This document shows positions 9,110-18,166 of a stretch of DNA of 64,000 bases, piece after piece. A model generated the notes under the pieces. It saw nothing but the letters and a program-made list of their open reading frames with translations. It was not told the DNA's origin and searched no databases. Origin of the DNA: Shimia sp. (GTDB taxonomy: Bacteria > Pseudomonadota > Alphaproteobacteria > Rhodobacterales > Rhodobacteraceae); the NCBI RefSeq assembly GCF_022448905.1, contig NZ_JAKVCW010000006.1:228457-292456 (forward strand). The letters are read 5' to 3'. Made by a program: the position numbers and the translations under genes. Numbering within the stretch: the first letter of the stretch is position 1; every line of letters starts with the position of its first letter.

Positions 9110-9673
9110 ATGGCAGAACGTGAAAACCGCCGGGGCCGTGGTCGTAACCGCGAAGAAGAAACCCCGGAATTCGCCGATCGTCTCGTTGCGATCAACCGTG
9201 TTTCCAAGACCACCAAAGGTGGTAAGAACTTTGGCTTCGCAGCTCTGGTTGTTGTTGGTGACCAAAAAGGCCGTGTAGGCTTCGGTAAAGGTAAAGCGAA
9301 AGAGGTCCCTGAGGCCATCCGCAAAGCCACCGAGCAAGCCAAGCGTCAGATGATCCGCGTGCCTCTGCGCGAAGGTCGTACCCTGCACCACGACATGGAA
9401 GGCCGTCACGGCGCCGGTAAAGTGGTTATGCGCACCGCTCCAGAAGGTACCGGGATCATCGCAGGTGGTCCAATGCGTGCCGTTTTCGAAATGCTCGGCG
9501 TCAAAGACGTTGTTTCGAAATCCATCGGTTCCCAGAACCCCTACAACATGATCCGCGCCACCATTGACGGGCTGAAGAAAGAAGCCAGCCCACGTCAGGT
9601 TGCGGCTCGCCGTGGCAAGAAAGTTGCTGACATCCTGCGCAAGGATGAAGCACCTGCCGAAGCCGCAGAGTAA
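9110..9673 (+). CDS. rpsE: 30S ribosomal protein S5
   Basis: The 187-residue protein has the S5 double-stranded-RNA-binding region ([20 protein letters not shown]) and the [17 protein letters not shown] segment of the C-terminal domain. It contributes to decoding fidelity. Confidence 0.98.
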   Translation: MAERENRRGRGRNREEETPEFADRLVAINRVSKTTKGGKNFGFAALVVVGDQKGRVGFGKGKAKEVPEAIRKATEQAKRQMIRVPLREGRTLHHDMEGRHGAGKVVMRTAPEGTGIIAGGPMRAVFEMLGVKDVVSKSIGSQNPYNMIRATIDGLKKEASPRQVAARRGKKVADILRKDEAPAEAAE

Positions 9674-9686
9674 GGAGTAACGACCA

Positions 9687-9875
9687 ATGGCAAAAACCAT
9701 CGTAGTTAAGCAGGTCGGTTCGCCGATCCGTCGTCCTCAAGACCAGCGCGCCACTCTGGTGGGTCTGGGTCTGAACAAGATGAACCGCACCCGTGAGCTG
9801 GAAGACACTCCGGCGATTCGTGGGATGATCCGCAAGGTCTCCCACATGGTGGAGATCATCGAAGAGCGCGACTAA
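9687..9875 (+). CDS. rpmD: 50S ribosomal protein L30
   Basis: The 62-residue protein matches L30 ([18 protein letters not shown], then [15 protein letters not shown]). In most bacteria rplO follows directly. Here a strong terminator lies right after the stop and rplO is about 4.8 kb away. Confidence 0.97.
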   Translation: MAKTIVVKQVGSPIRRPQDQRATLVGLGLNKMNRTRELEDTPAIRGMIRKVSHMVEIIEERD

Positions 9876-9897
9876 GCCTTTTTGATCGAAAAAATTG

Positions 9898-9928
9898 AAA
9901 ACGCCCTCGGATTTCCGGGGGCGTTTTT
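9898..9928 (+). terminator. Strong Rho-independent terminator after rpmD
   Basis: ACGCCCTCGG (9901-9910) pairs with CCGGGGGCGT (9915-9924) over a 4-base loop, extended by an A run on the left and T run on the right. It would end spc-operon transcription before the inserted genes. Confidence 0.85.
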
Positions 9929-9930
9929 GA

Positions 9931-10539
9931 TTATAGTGCGTCGAGGAGCTTTCGCTTTGCCTCAGTGAATTCTTCTTTATCAAGAAGTCCTCTTTCCAGA
10001 AGAGCGCCTAACCGTTCAAGTGTTTCCAGTGGGTCACTTGAGAGTCCGTGAGATGATTTGGAAATTGAACTAACGTTCGGTTCTGGTTTCTCTCTCAACA
10101 ATTTGTTGGCAAGGTCGGCAACAATTGGAACACTTTGTTTTAAACAGTTGTCAATTGTTACGATCCTGCTTCCAAGATCGATCATGATTTTACCTAAAAC
10201 CCAACCTTGGGATGCAGAAACCGCCTAGACACGATCAAGGCGGATGCTCTGGGTATCTGTCGAGCCAGTCAGCATGGCGCAATCTAACAGCAAAAACCGC
10301 TCGTTTGTTAGCGCAATTACCCAGGTGTTAGCTCCAAAATCAAAGGAATTTGACGTATCGGATTGGCTCATGACGCCTGATGTTATTGCCAACACTACCT
10401 CTTGTTCCTCTAGGTAGTCGGACAGAACTCGAAATTCTTTTTTTGTTCCGAAGGTGTCAAATGGCACTGAGTTTACGTCACAGATACCTTTCCAGTTTCC
10501 TTTTTGTGTGAGGGCTCTGTATTCTTCTAAATCCAACAT
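9931..10539 (-). pseudogene. PH-domain plus SHOCT-domain protein gene interrupted by one in-frame TAG
   Basis: Reading on the minus strand, codons from 10539 encode a bacterial PH-like domain (YLEEQEVVLAITSGV, then WVIALTNERFLLLDC) ending IRLDRV at a TAG (10225-10227). The same frame continues without a shift: AVSASQGWVLGKIMIDLG, then VTIDNCLKQSVP, and finally a SHOCT domain (LERLGALLERGLLDKEEFTEAKRKLL) to the stop at 9931. The sequence across the TAG is what a PH domain needs to complete its fold, and TAG differs from CAG (Gln) by one base. The gene therefore looks like one ~200-residue protein broken by a nonsense mutation. Alternatives are a sequencing error or read-through. Reinitiation at the ATG at 10185 would give only the tail. 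Confidence 0.75.
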
Positions 10540-10863
10540 CTTTCGAAGCCTCGATAAAATATAGCAATAATTGTATATACTTCTAAGGCGTGAGTTGGTC
10601 AAAGGAGATGCGCGTTCTGGTTGGCACTTACCTCAGGTGAAATCGCTTACCTTACTGGATGTAGCGGTCCATTCCTCATTAGCCCCCAAATATATCATTC
10701 CAAATTCGAATGATTAACATCGCTTCCATCGATATTCGCAAAGTGCATATCTGGGATGCTTTCTTGTGCCTACCGCGCCGAAAACTTCAGCACTAAATGG
10801 ACCGCATGAACAGATAATGCGCGTCAAGCCGAAGTGGCGCATCGGCACTTGAAGGATAAACTC

Positions 10864-11079
10864 ATGCAACATGCTCCATCTCTGCACATCGAAGCCGTAG
10901 ACATCGTAGGCCGTTTCTCCCGTCTGGTTGAGAATTGGCTCCTGACCCGTAAGCGCGACGCGTCTTACGCCAAGACTGTCAAAGAGCTGAACAAGCTGAC
11001 CAACCGCGAACTGGCTGACATTGGCCTGAACCGCGGTGACATCGAAGATGTGGCGCGCAAAGGCGCTCTGGCCCTGTAA
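10864..11079 (+). CDS. DUF1127 small protein, copy 1
   Basis: The 71-residue protein ends with the DUF1127 motif (LTNRELADIGLNRGDIEDVA). Members are short alphaproteobacterial proteins with an Arg-rich helix. Some have been linked to RNA binding and to phosphate or stress responses, but the role here is unknown. The ATG at 10864 follows GAAGGA by 7 bases. An upstream GTG at 10834 is less likely. Its own terminator follows. Confidence 0.85.
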   Translation: MQHAPSLHIEAVDIVGRFSRLVENWLLTRKRDASYAKTVKELNKLTNRELADIGLNRGDIEDVARKGALAL

Positions 11080-11104
11080 GATACAGGACAGCCAGACACT
11101 CCCC

Positions 11105-11136
11105 AAAAGCCTCGGAGATTGCTCCGGGGCTTTTTT
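11105..11136 (+). terminator. Terminator of DUF1127 copy 1
   Basis: A 13-bp stem (11105-11117 with 11122-11134) and a run of six T follow the gene. Confidence 0.85.
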
Positions 11137-11311
11137 GCGTTTGGCAGGAATTTGCAAAACCTTGTCCTGGATGCATAGGAGATAGTCGCTTGCCAATGTT
11201 GAAAGGGTCGCGGCGGGGACCTTTATCTGTGGGGTAACACAGACCCACATATGACTGACACACAACCGCGCTATCCGAAGGTGGATTGGCGCCCCAAGGA
11301 GGACTTGTCTG

Positions 11312-11527
11312 ATGGCCTATTTGAACACCCCACACTCGCGCAGCATTGGTATGGGCGCCCGCATCTATGATGCCTGGTCCACCTATCGCGCGGAGCACCG
11401 CCAAAACGCCCTGTACCGTGAGACCACGCGGCAGCTGGGCGGGTTGAGTGACCGGCAGCTGGACGACATTGGCGTGTCTCGCCATGACATCGAAAAGCTG
11501 GCGCGGGACCAAACGATTTCACGCTAA
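11312..11527 (+). CDS. DUF1127 small protein, copy 2
   Basis: The 71-residue protein shares the conserved tail (LSDRQLDDIGVSRHDIEKLA) with its neighbours but has a divergent N-terminal half. AAGGAGGA lies 8 bases before the ATG. As a separate gene with its own terminator it is probably controlled independently of the other two copies. Confidence 0.85.
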   Translation: MAYLNTPHSRSIGMGARIYDAWSTYRAEHRQNALYRETTRQLGGLSDRQLDDIGVSRHDIEKLARDQTISR

Positions 11528-11549
11528 AGGTTCCCAGCTTTGAATACGG

Positions 11550-11577
11550 AAAGCCTCGGCAATTGCCGGGGCTTTTT
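11550..11577 (+). terminator. Terminator of DUF1127 copy 2
   Basis: AAAGCCTCGGC pairs with GCCGGGGCTTT around AATT and runs into TTTTT. The stem resembles the terminator of copy 1 (GCCTCGG/CCGGGGC core). Confidence 0.85.
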
Positions 11578-11738
11578 GCTTTCTGAGAGGTAAAGAGCCA
11601 TGACAAAGATGCATATCGGACAGATCAATCTGGCAATTGTTGGCGCTAACGGTCGGGGCTATGTTGAGGGCACCAGAAGGTAAAACAGAAAATCGCCGAA
11701 AAATACGTTTCGGCACAGATAGATAAGGAGCCACCATC

Positions 11739-11951
11739 ATGGCATTTGTTCAAACCGCTCAGACCGCCCGCATCGACCTTTTTGCAACCCTGCGTGCGTC
11801 CATTGAAGAGTTCAAAGCAGCCCGTGTGCTGCGTCAGAAATACAAATCCACCGTTCGGGAATTGGCCCGGATGAGTGACCGCGAGTTGGCCGATATTGGC
11901 GTCAACCGCTACGACATCAAAGGCATCGCCAAAGCCCACGTGTACGGCTAA
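11739..11951 (+). CDS. DUF1127 small protein, copy 3
   Basis: The 70-residue protein has the same family tail (MSDRELADIGVNRYDIKGIA). An AAGGAG site lies 8 bases before the ATG. The three copies differ enough in their N-terminal halves to be old paralogues and not a recent amplification. Confidence 0.85.
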   Translation: MAFVQTAQTARIDLFATLRASIEEFKAARVLRQKYKSTVRELARMSDRELADIGVNRYDIKGIAKAHVYG

Positions 11952-11972
11952 GTGACCTAAGACATCGATTGT

Positions 11973-12004
11973 AACGCCCCTGCCTGATCCGCAGGGGCGT
12001 TTTG
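11973..12004 (+). terminator. Terminator of DUF1127 copy 3
   Basis: AACGCCCCTGC (11973-11983) pairs with GCAGGGGCGTT (11991-12001), followed by TTT. Confidence 0.85.
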
Positions 12005-12034
12005 TCTTTCAGGTGGACTGGGAGAGTGCCGGCA

Positions 12035-13171
12035 TTACTCAGGCATCGGGCTGGGTGCATAAACCGCTTCTCCAGAAGGCAACCCCTTGAGGGAGAAAGT
12101 GCCGACTTGACGTGTTCTGGGCACCAAGTTCGCTGCGGCATGTGACATCAAAATTGGGCACTCTGTTTGGGCACATAGGCTTTCAATACGGGCCGCCAGG
12201 TTCACAGCTGGGCCCATGACTGTGAAGTCCAGCCGCTTTTCGCTGCCTACATTGCCGTAAAGCACTTCGCCGACGTTCAGGCCTATGCCAAAACGCAAGG
12301 TGTCGGTTTGGTGGCTGCTCGCAGCTTGGGCGGCCCGCAGGGCGCGGGCGACCGCGTCTTGTTGGCCTGCCGAAGCGGGAAAGATGGCCAACACCGCGTC
12401 CCCCATGAACTTAAGGATCTCACCGCTCTCCGAGGTCACCGTCGCGTCCATGACCTCAAAGAAGGTATTGGCGATGGCGACCGCCTGCTCCGGGTCACGC
12501 TCGACGTTGAGCTGGGTCCAGCCGCGCAGATCGCTGATCAGGATGGCGGCATCGATGATGTCGACGTGACCGCGGGTGATTTCACCGGCCAAAACCCGCT
12601 GGGCTGTGTGTTTGCCCAGGTAGGCCTCGCTCACGGCGGAAGAGAGTGTGGTGAGGCGTAATACTTCGATAAAGGGCGCAAGTTGCGCGGCGATGGTGTC
12701 GAATCCCGCGAGGTCGGGGGGTGTAAATCCGCCAGCGTGGCGGGTTGTGAGGGTCATGACGGCGGTAACGCGGTCCCCAAACAGGACAGGGAGCGCATAA
12801 TAGTCGCTGCCACCTTGGGCACGCAGCTCGTGCAGGACCTCGTGATGGTCGGGAGCCAACGCGGACAGGTTTTGGCGAAAGGGTTTGCGGGATTGCGAGA
12901 CGGTGGTCATCGGGCTGCCCGCATAGCCGCCGCGCGTCTCCAGCCCGTGGGTGCTTTCGACGACGGGTTTGGGGCCGGTGTCGTTCTCCCAGGTGGTGCC
13001 CACCGCGGCAAGCAACGGGTGCAGAGTGCGCATGGCAAAACGCAGACGCCAGACTGGGGCGTTTGCTTGCGCCAGCTGTGCGCCGAGCTGTTGGGTCAGA
13101 TCGTCGAGGGTTTTGGCGGCGGCGGCGTTTGTCAGGAGCCAGTCGGTGAGGGTTTGGGGGGACCAAGGCAT
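12035..13171 (-). CDS. Class III adenylate/guanylate cyclase
   Basis: In this 378-residue soluble protein, residues ~1-180 form a GAF-like sensory region (YYALPVLFGDRVTAVMTL) and residues ~200-375 form a class III cyclase domain. Key residues are visible: metal-binding Asp214 (ISDLRGWT) and Asp258 (KFMGDAVLAIF), base-recognition Lys254 and Asp315 (LDFTVMGP), and transition-state Asn324 and Arg328 (NLAARIES). This set points to ATP as substrate and cAMP as product. There are no membrane spans or signal peptide. It lies on the opposite strand inside the rpmD-rplO gap and may be monocistronic. The ligand is unknown. Confidence 0.88.
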   Translation of the reverse strand: MPWSPQTLTDWLLTNAAAAKTLDDLTQQLGAQLAQANAPVWRLRFAMRTLHPLLAAVGTTWENDTGPKPVVESTHGLETRGGYAGSPMTTVSQSRKPFRQNLSALAPDHHEVLHELRAQGGSDYYALPVLFGDRVTAVMTLTTRHAGGFTPPDLAGFDTIAAQLAPFIEVLRLTTLSSAVSEAYLGKHTAQRVLAGEITRGHVDIIDAAILISDLRGWTQLNVERDPEQAVAIANTFFEVMDATVTSESGEILKFMGDAVLAIFPASAGQQDAVARALRAAQAASSHQTDTLRFGIGLNVGEVLYGNVGSEKRLDFTVMGPAVNLAARIESLCAQTECPILMSHAAANLVPRTRQVGTFSLKGLPSGEAVYAPSPMPE

Positions 13172-13447
13172 AGGGGGAGTTTAGTGGGGATTGGGCGGAA
13201 GGTAAAAGCGTTGGCCGCCTAGATCAAACGGAGTTTCCGCGAGGATCGAATTGTGGCCTCACGCTTTAGGTTGGGCTTTCTACGCAGTGAACAATTATTG
13301 CATGTGGCGCGTGCAGTTGAGACACTCAGTTGAACACTGAGCCGTCTTTAGCCTTTCTGACAGTCTGACGCGCGGGACGGTCGCTCTGCGGTTCCGCCCT
13401 AATTCCGCCAAGAATCATCACTACTTTCAAAACCTAGTAGATTGTTA

Positions 13448-14527
13448 GTGAAAAAGGGTTGGAAATTGCCATTCGTTTTTTATGCCTTGGGCCTAGCGCT
13501 CTGGTTCGGCTTTTGGGTGCTGGTTTTCCGTGTGTTGAGCAGAATGCGAACAGCTGCAGCTGTTGGACGCGCGCTCTCGGATTTCAACTTCAGCCCGCGT
13601 GAGGTCTACAACGAAAGTCTCAAAGCGATGGAGCGCCACGCAGACGTCTGGCGGAATGCCGTGTTGGGCGAGAGGCCTGGCAAGACCCAGGGTGATGTAT
13701 CAGACGAACCTCTCGCTGCCCTTTTCTTTTTTGTGAACCGATTGAGCCCTGAAGGGCTGGGCGAATTGAAGCCGGATTGGTTCTTGAGCCAGCGCCTTAA
13801 ACCGATCCCGTCCGTTGAGCTTCACGCAATCCGGTTTTTTTGCGCGTGTGCCGAACTTTCGGATAAGGAGTTTCAAAAGGTTCGCCGCCGGATGTTGCGC
13901 CGACAGCGGGGCGAGGCGGACAAAATCCGGTCAACTTGGCGCGGTCGCATTTCCTCCCGCATGGAAAGGATTGCGCAGACAAAGGCGGATCATGAGGAAG
14001 GACGCGATCAGGCCAAACTGTGGCTGCAAGAGCGCGCCAGCCCCGTTCGAGATCAGGATCTGACCAACTGGCTGTGTGCGCAAAGCCCGGACGTGTGGCA
14101 CGAGTTGAGCATCGGCGTCGAGTGGATGGGCGACGGCGCAGCCGAGCTTGTGCCGTTTGTCGAATGGCTGGTCGCGCAGCCGGAGTTGGACCGAAGTACG
14201 GCGCTATTGCTCTTGGCGCAAGCGGTTGGCGAAGGAATCGACGCAGAACCCTACGAGCAACATGACTGCGCACGCAACCAGGCCTGGATGAAGACCTTGC
14301 ACGAAGGGCTGAAGACTGCATTTTATACTCAGATTCAATTGGCCATCCCGCCTGCAGGGAGACAAATGGTCGAGGCCTTGTTCGAACCTGAACACGCAAG
14401 TGGTTGGAAGCTGCCACATGTGGATTTGGATAAGATTCCAACTCGGCCACGCCACTCCGAGTGGGTTTTCATTGACAACCATCCGGTGGAAAGCTTCGAA
14501 GCTTGGAAAGACCGCCGCTTCGCTTAA
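13448..14527 (+). CDS. Membrane-anchored protein, possibly DUF4274-like
   Basis: The ~359-residue product has one N-terminal membrane helix (PFVFYALGLALWFGFWVLVF), then a soluble domain rich in Trp, Arg and Glu with a coiled, charged stretch at about 150-195. The segment WLCAQSPDVWHELSIG through WLVAQPELDRSTALLLLAQA resembles DUF4274-type repeats, but weakly. The start is uncertain: GTG at 13448, or TTG six bases earlier; neither has a clear Shine-Dalgarno. It lies between the cyclase and rplO, and its function is unknown. Confidence 0.6.
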   Translation: MKKGWKLPFVFYALGLALWFGFWVLVFRVLSRMRTAAAVGRALSDFNFSPREVYNESLKAMERHADVWRNAVLGERPGKTQGDVSDEPLAALFFFVNRLSPEGLGELKPDWFLSQRLKPIPSVELHAIRFFCACAELSDKEFQKVRRRMLRRQRGEADKIRSTWRGRISSRMERIAQTKADHEEGRDQAKLWLQERASPVRDQDLTNWLCAQSPDVWHELSIGVEWMGDGAAELVPFVEWLVAQPELDRSTALLLLAQAVGEGIDAEPYEQHDCARNQAWMKTLHEGLKTAFYTQIQLAIPPAGRQMVEALFEPEHASGWKLPHVDLDKIPTRPRHSEWVFIDNHPVESFEAWKDRRFA

Positions 14528-14730
14528 GCTGTGATAGAGTGCTCCGCCCGTGAAATGCATCGTACACGTCTAGCTCAGCGCTCGGCCCGCGCAGCATCTT
14601 CCACATTGCAAAGCGCTGCCCAAGGGTCTATACGCCCCCGGTGGCGTTTTGCGCCCCGAGAATCAAAATCAAGAAAAGCCGTGTTTGGCCCGATACGCTT
14701 CGTGGGTCAGTTCCGGCAAGGAGAAGCGAT

Positions 14731-15204
14731 ATGAAACTGCACGAACTGCGCGACAATCCTGGCGCAACTAAGAAACGCATGCGCGTTGGCCGTGGCCCCG
14801 GTTCCGGTAAAGGTAAAATGGGTGGCCGTGGTATCAAAGGTCAGAAATCCCGTTCGGGTGTGGCGATCAACGGCTACGAAGGTGGCCAAATGCCTTTGTA
14901 CCAGCGCCTGCCAAAGCGCGGCTTCAACAAGCCAAACCGCAAGGCATATGCTGTTGTAAACCTGGGCCTGATCCAGAAGTTCGTCGACGAGAAGAAGCTG
15001 GACGCCTCTGCCGCGATCACCGAAGAAGCCCTGGTTGCTTCCGGTCTGGTGCGCCGCGTTAAAGACGGCATCCGCGTTCTGGCAAAAGGCGAAGTTTCCG
15101 CCAAGCTGAACATCGAAGTGACCGGCGCCTCCAAAGCAGCTGTTGAAGCTGTCGAAAAAGCGGGCGGCTCTCTGACGGTCAAAACCGCGCCAGCGGCTGA
15201 ATAA
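14731..15204 (+). CDS. rplO: 50S ribosomal protein L15
   Basis: The 157-residue protein has the L15 hallmarks: [20 protein letters not shown], a Gly-rich [14 protein letters not shown] stretch and [23 protein letters not shown] precedes the ATG. It begins the second half of the spc operon (rplO-secY-adk), so its promoter probably lies in the 200 bases upstream. Confidence 0.97.
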   Translation: MKLHELRDNPGATKKRMRVGRGPGSGKGKMGGRGIKGQKSRSGVAINGYEGGQMPLYQRLPKRGFNKPNRKAYAVVNLGLIQKFVDEKKLDASAAITEEALVASGLVRRVKDGIRVLAKGEVSAKLNIEVTGASKAAVEAVEKAGGSLTVKTAPAAE

Positions 15205-15254
15205 GAGGTTGTGAGCGGGCACAGACCCGCTTACATAATCTTCCAAGTTTTCCT

Positions 15255-15290
15255 AACGCCGCCAAACCGGGAAACGGTTCTGGCGGCGTT
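15255..15290 (+). other. Long hairpin between rplO and secY
   Basis: AACGCCGCCA (15255-15264) pairs with TGGCGGCGTT (15281-15290), with an inner AACCG/CGGTT stem and a GGAAA loop. Only three T follow. It could be a partial terminator or a processing site adjusting secY relative to ribosomal genes. Confidence 0.65.
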
Positions 15291-15312
15291 TCCAGTCTAA
15301 GAGAGATCCTAA

Positions 15313-16677
15313 ATGGTATCTGCAGCAGAGCAAATGGCGGCCAACACCAGCTGGGCCGCGCTTGGTAAAGCCACCGATCTGCGCAATCGCATCCTGTTCA
15401 CACTGGCATTGCTGATTGTCTATCGTCTTGGCACATGGATTCCGGTGCCGGGCATCGACGGCGTTGCCCTCCGTGAATTTATGGAAGAGGCGGGCGCAGG
15501 CATTGGCGGCATCCTGTCCATGTTCACCGGCGGTGCGCTGGGACGTATGGGGATCTTTGCTCTGGGCATCATGCCGTACATCTCGGCCAGCATTATTGTT
15601 CAGCTTCTTGGCTCGATGGTTCCTGCGTTGGAACAGCTCAAGAAAGAAGGCGAGCAAGGCCGCAAAAAGATGAACCAATACACCCGCTACGGCACGGTGG
15701 CATTGGCAACGCTGCAGGCCTATGGCCTCGCGGTCAGCCTGGAGGCCGGTGAGCTGGTCACCGATCCGGGTATGTTCTTCCGCTTCAGCTGCCTTGTGAC
15801 GCTGGTGGGTGGCACCATGTTCCTGATGTGGCTGGGTGAGCAGATCACCGCACGCGGCATCGGCAACGGCATCTCCCTGATCATCTTTGTGGGCATCGTG
15901 GCCGAACTGCCAGCCGCTCTGGCACAGTTCTTTGTGTCTGGCCGCACCGGCGCGATCAGCGAAGCGGTGATTGTGGCCGTGATCTTCATGGTCATCGCAA
16001 CCATCGCCTTTGTGGTCTTCATGGAGCGGGCGCTGCGTAAGATCCACATTCAATACCCACGTCGTCAGGTGGGCATGAAAGTCTATGACGGGGGCTCTTC
16101 GCACCTGCCGGTGAAAGTGAACCCAGCGGGCGTGATCCCGGCGATCTTCGCCAGCTCCCTGCTGTTGCTGCCAACCACCATTGCGACCTTCTCCGGTAGC
16201 CAAACCGGCCCAATCATGTCGACCCTGCTGGCCTACTTTGGCCCAGGACAGCCGCTGTATCTGCTGTTCTTCGTGTCCATGATTGTGTTCTTTGCCTACT
16301 TCTACACCTTCAACGTCAGCTTCAAACCTGACGATGTGGCCGACAACCTGAAAAACCAGAACGGCTTTGTTCCGGGCATCCGTCCGGGCAAGCGCACCGC
16401 AGAATACCTTGAGTATGTGGTCAACCGTATCCTGGTTCTGGGTTCTGCATATCTTGCGGCAGTCTGTCTCCTTCCGGAGATCCTGCGTGGACAATTTGCG
16501 ATCCCGTTCTACTTTGGCGGCACCTCGGTTCTGATTGTGGTTTCCGTGACCATGGACACCATCCAGCAAGTTCAGAACCATCTGCTGGCGCACCAGTACG
16601 AAGGGCTTATTGAAAAGTCCCAGCTGTCTGGTAAAGGCCGGAACAAACGCAAACGCAAAGGACCTGCTCGTCGATGA
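15313..16677 (+). CDS. secY: Preprotein translocase subunit SecY
   Basis: The 454-residue protein has ten predicted membrane spans and SecY signatures: [13 protein letters not shown] in the first helix, [15 protein letters not shown], and [14 protein letters not shown], with the [12 protein letters not shown] loop near the C-terminus. It forms the protein-conducting channel with SecE and SecG. It overlaps adk by four bases. Confidence 0.98.
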   Translation: MVSAAEQMAANTSWAALGKATDLRNRILFTLALLIVYRLGTWIPVPGIDGVALREFMEEAGAGIGGILSMFTGGALGRMGIFALGIMPYISASIIVQLLGSMVPALEQLKKEGEQGRKKMNQYTRYGTVALATLQAYGLAVSLEAGELVTDPGMFFRFSCLVTLVGGTMFLMWLGEQITARGIGNGISLIIFVGIVAELPAALAQFFVSGRTGAISEAVIVAVIFMVIATIAFVVFMERALRKIHIQYPRRQVGMKVYDGGSSHLPVKVNPAGVIPAIFASSLLLLPTTIATFSGSQTGPIMSTLLAYFGPGQPLYLLFFVSMIVFFAYFYTFNVSFKPDDVADNLKNQNGFVPGIRPGKRTAEYLEYVVNRILVLGSAYLAAVCLLPEILRGQFAIPFYFGGTSVLIVVSVTMDTIQQVQNHLLAHQYEGLIEKSQLSGKGRNKRKRKGPARR

Positions 16678-17249
16678 ATATTATTCTGCTTGGCCCGCCC
16701 GGTGCCGGTAAAGGAACCCAGGCTGGCCGTCTCGTAGAGAAGCGCGACATGATCCAGCTTTCTACGGGCGACATGCTGCGCGCCGCCAAAACCTCCGGTA
16801 CGGAGATGGGCAAGAAGGTTGCCGAGGTCATGGATCGTGGGGAGCTGGTCACCGATGAGATCGTGATTGGCCTGATCCGCGAGCAGCTGGAAGGCGACAA
16901 AAAGGGCGGTTTCATCTTTGATGGATTCCCGCGCACCCTGGCCCAGGCTGATGCGCTGGCTGAGTTGCTGGAAGACTGCGGCGAGAAGCTCGACGCTGTG
17001 ATCGAGATGCAGGTGAATGATGAGGTTCTGGTCGAGCGCATCATCAACCGCGCCAAAGAGGCGGTCGCCAACGGTGGTGAAGCCCGTGCAGACGACAACG
17101 CAGAAAGCCTGAAGGTGCGCTTGATGGCGTACTACAAGCAGACCGCGCCGTTGATTGGCTACTACCACGCCAAAGGCAACCTGACCTCTATTGACGGTCT
17201 GGCGTCGATGGATGAGGTTGAGGCCTCTGTGGCAGGCGTTTTGGGGTAA
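16674..17249 (+). CDS. adk: Adenylate kinase
   Basis: The 191-residue enzyme has P-loop GPPGAGKGT (7-15), the AMP-binding STGDMLR and the FDGFPRT signature. It is the short form lacking the zinc LID insert. It interconverts 2 ADP with ATP and AMP. ATGA overlap with secY implies coupled translation, and a terminator follows at 17275. Confidence 0.98.
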   Translation: MNIILLGPPGAGKGTQAGRLVEKRDMIQLSTGDMLRAAKTSGTEMGKKVAEVMDRGELVTDEIVIGLIREQLEGDKKGGFIFDGFPRTLAQADALAELLEDCGEKLDAVIEMQVNDEVLVERIINRAKEAVANGGEARADDNAESLKVRLMAYYKQTAPLIGYYHAKGNLTSIDGLASMDEVEASVAGVLG

Positions 17250-17274
17250 GCCCAGCCTGTGAGAGTTTGAGATC

Positions 17275-17305
17275 GGAGCGCCCTTGGGCGCTCCGTTTCG
17301 TTTTG
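17275..17305 (+). terminator. Terminator after adk
   Basis: GGAGCGCCC and GGGCGCTCC form a tight stem (17275-17294) followed by GTTTCGTTTT. It separates adk from rpsM. Confidence 0.75.
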
Positions 17306-17308
17306 GGG

Positions 17309-17761
17309 TTAGGCGGTTTGATTGTTCTGTAGTGTGAACAAAGAACGGGCCGCATGGACGAACCCGAACAGTGCCATTTGTGATATGTAAAAAATCAGAA
17401 GAACGGGAGGCCACAGTAAGCTCTCATTGTAGCCGATCTGTTCAATAGCAATGCAAAAATAGCTTATTGGTCCAGTCGCCAATGCTCCAAAGCCAAAGAA
17501 TGCTAAGAGTAACTTGGCGGAAGTCGTTGTTTCCGGAAAGGCTTGATTGCGAACAAAGGCAGACGTGAATTTTAGGCGTTCTTTGTTACTTTGCACCTGA
17601 CGTGAACACCATATCCCGAAATAGATGAGCAGGAACGAAATTGAGAGCATCAGATAGAAGCTATTTGTTGTCCAGAGGACAAAAAAAGCGATGATCACAA
17701 TCGCATTGCCCGAGAGGTTTAGTTTCAATCCGAGATCGCCCCGCATTCCGACTATGTACAT
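17309..17761 (-). CDS. Small hypothetical membrane protein
   Basis: The 150-residue protein has about four membrane spans: AIVIIAFFVLWT, LMLSISFLLIYFGI, LLLAFFGFGALATG and LWPPVLLIFYISQMALFGFV. There are short charged loops between them and no recognisable family motif. GAGAGGG lies about 6 bases upstream of the ATG. It is encoded against the ribosomal genes in the gap between adk and rpsM, where most bacteria have no gene, and its AT content is higher than that of its neighbours, which suggests acquisition. Confidence 0.6.
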   Translation of the reverse strand: MYIVGMRGDLGLKLNLSGNAIVIIAFFVLWTTNSFYLMLSISFLLIYFGIWCSRQVQSNKERLKFTSAFVRNQAFPETTTSAKLLLAFFGFGALATGPISYFCIAIEQIGYNESLLWPPVLLIFYISQMALFGFVHAARSLFTLQNNQTA

Positions 17762-18166
17762 TGGTTCCCTCTCTCTTAGTCTCCTCGTGACGCTAGTTCG
17801 CGTTAGAGTAGAGCTGAAGGGGGTGCCGCCTAGGGGCTGAAAAGAGTGTCCTGTACGACACGAAACCGGAACCTCTTCAAGTGGCTTGTGGAGGTGTTCC
17901 GTTGTGGGAATGCTAAGCCGTCGTGCCGCGTAACAGGCACAGGATCTATGAGAGAAGTGTGCCGTCGCACGTGGTGTCTTGACACCCCACCTAATCCCCC
18001 CTAAATCACCCCATCTCTTAACGGAGAATCAATTCTTTGCGCGTGGGTCGCACCCATGTTGCAAGACCACCTGATCAGCTGAGGCCCGATCGCTTGCTAG
18101 CGTCGGGCTTACGTTGTGAAAAAAGGTTCCGGAGCTACGGAACCGCAACGAAAAGGAAAGTGACAC
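17762..18166 (+). promoter_or_regulatory. rpsM leader region with candidate promoter and two hairpins
   Basis: This 405-base region holds no gene. TTGACA at 17979-17984 lies 17 bases from TAAATC (18002-18007), a plausible sigma-70-type promoter with a weak -10. The RNA would then carry two strong hairpins, 18084-18108 (GCCCGA/TCGGGC plus CGCT/AGCG) and 18125-18144 (GGTTCCG/CGGAACC), just before rpsM. This placement fits an autoregulatory ribosomal-protein leader, but no known motif was matched. Confidence 0.45.

Noticed and set aside
11600..11683. A 27-codon frame between DUF1127 copies 2 and 3 (MTKMHIGQINLAIVG...)
   Set aside because: It has a weak ribosome site and no hydrophobic or conserved pattern. 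It is too short to support without comparative data.
15253..16593. A 446-codon open frame antisense to secY
   Set aside because: It is the reverse-strand shadow of secY. The predicted protein is His/Gln-rich without any motif.
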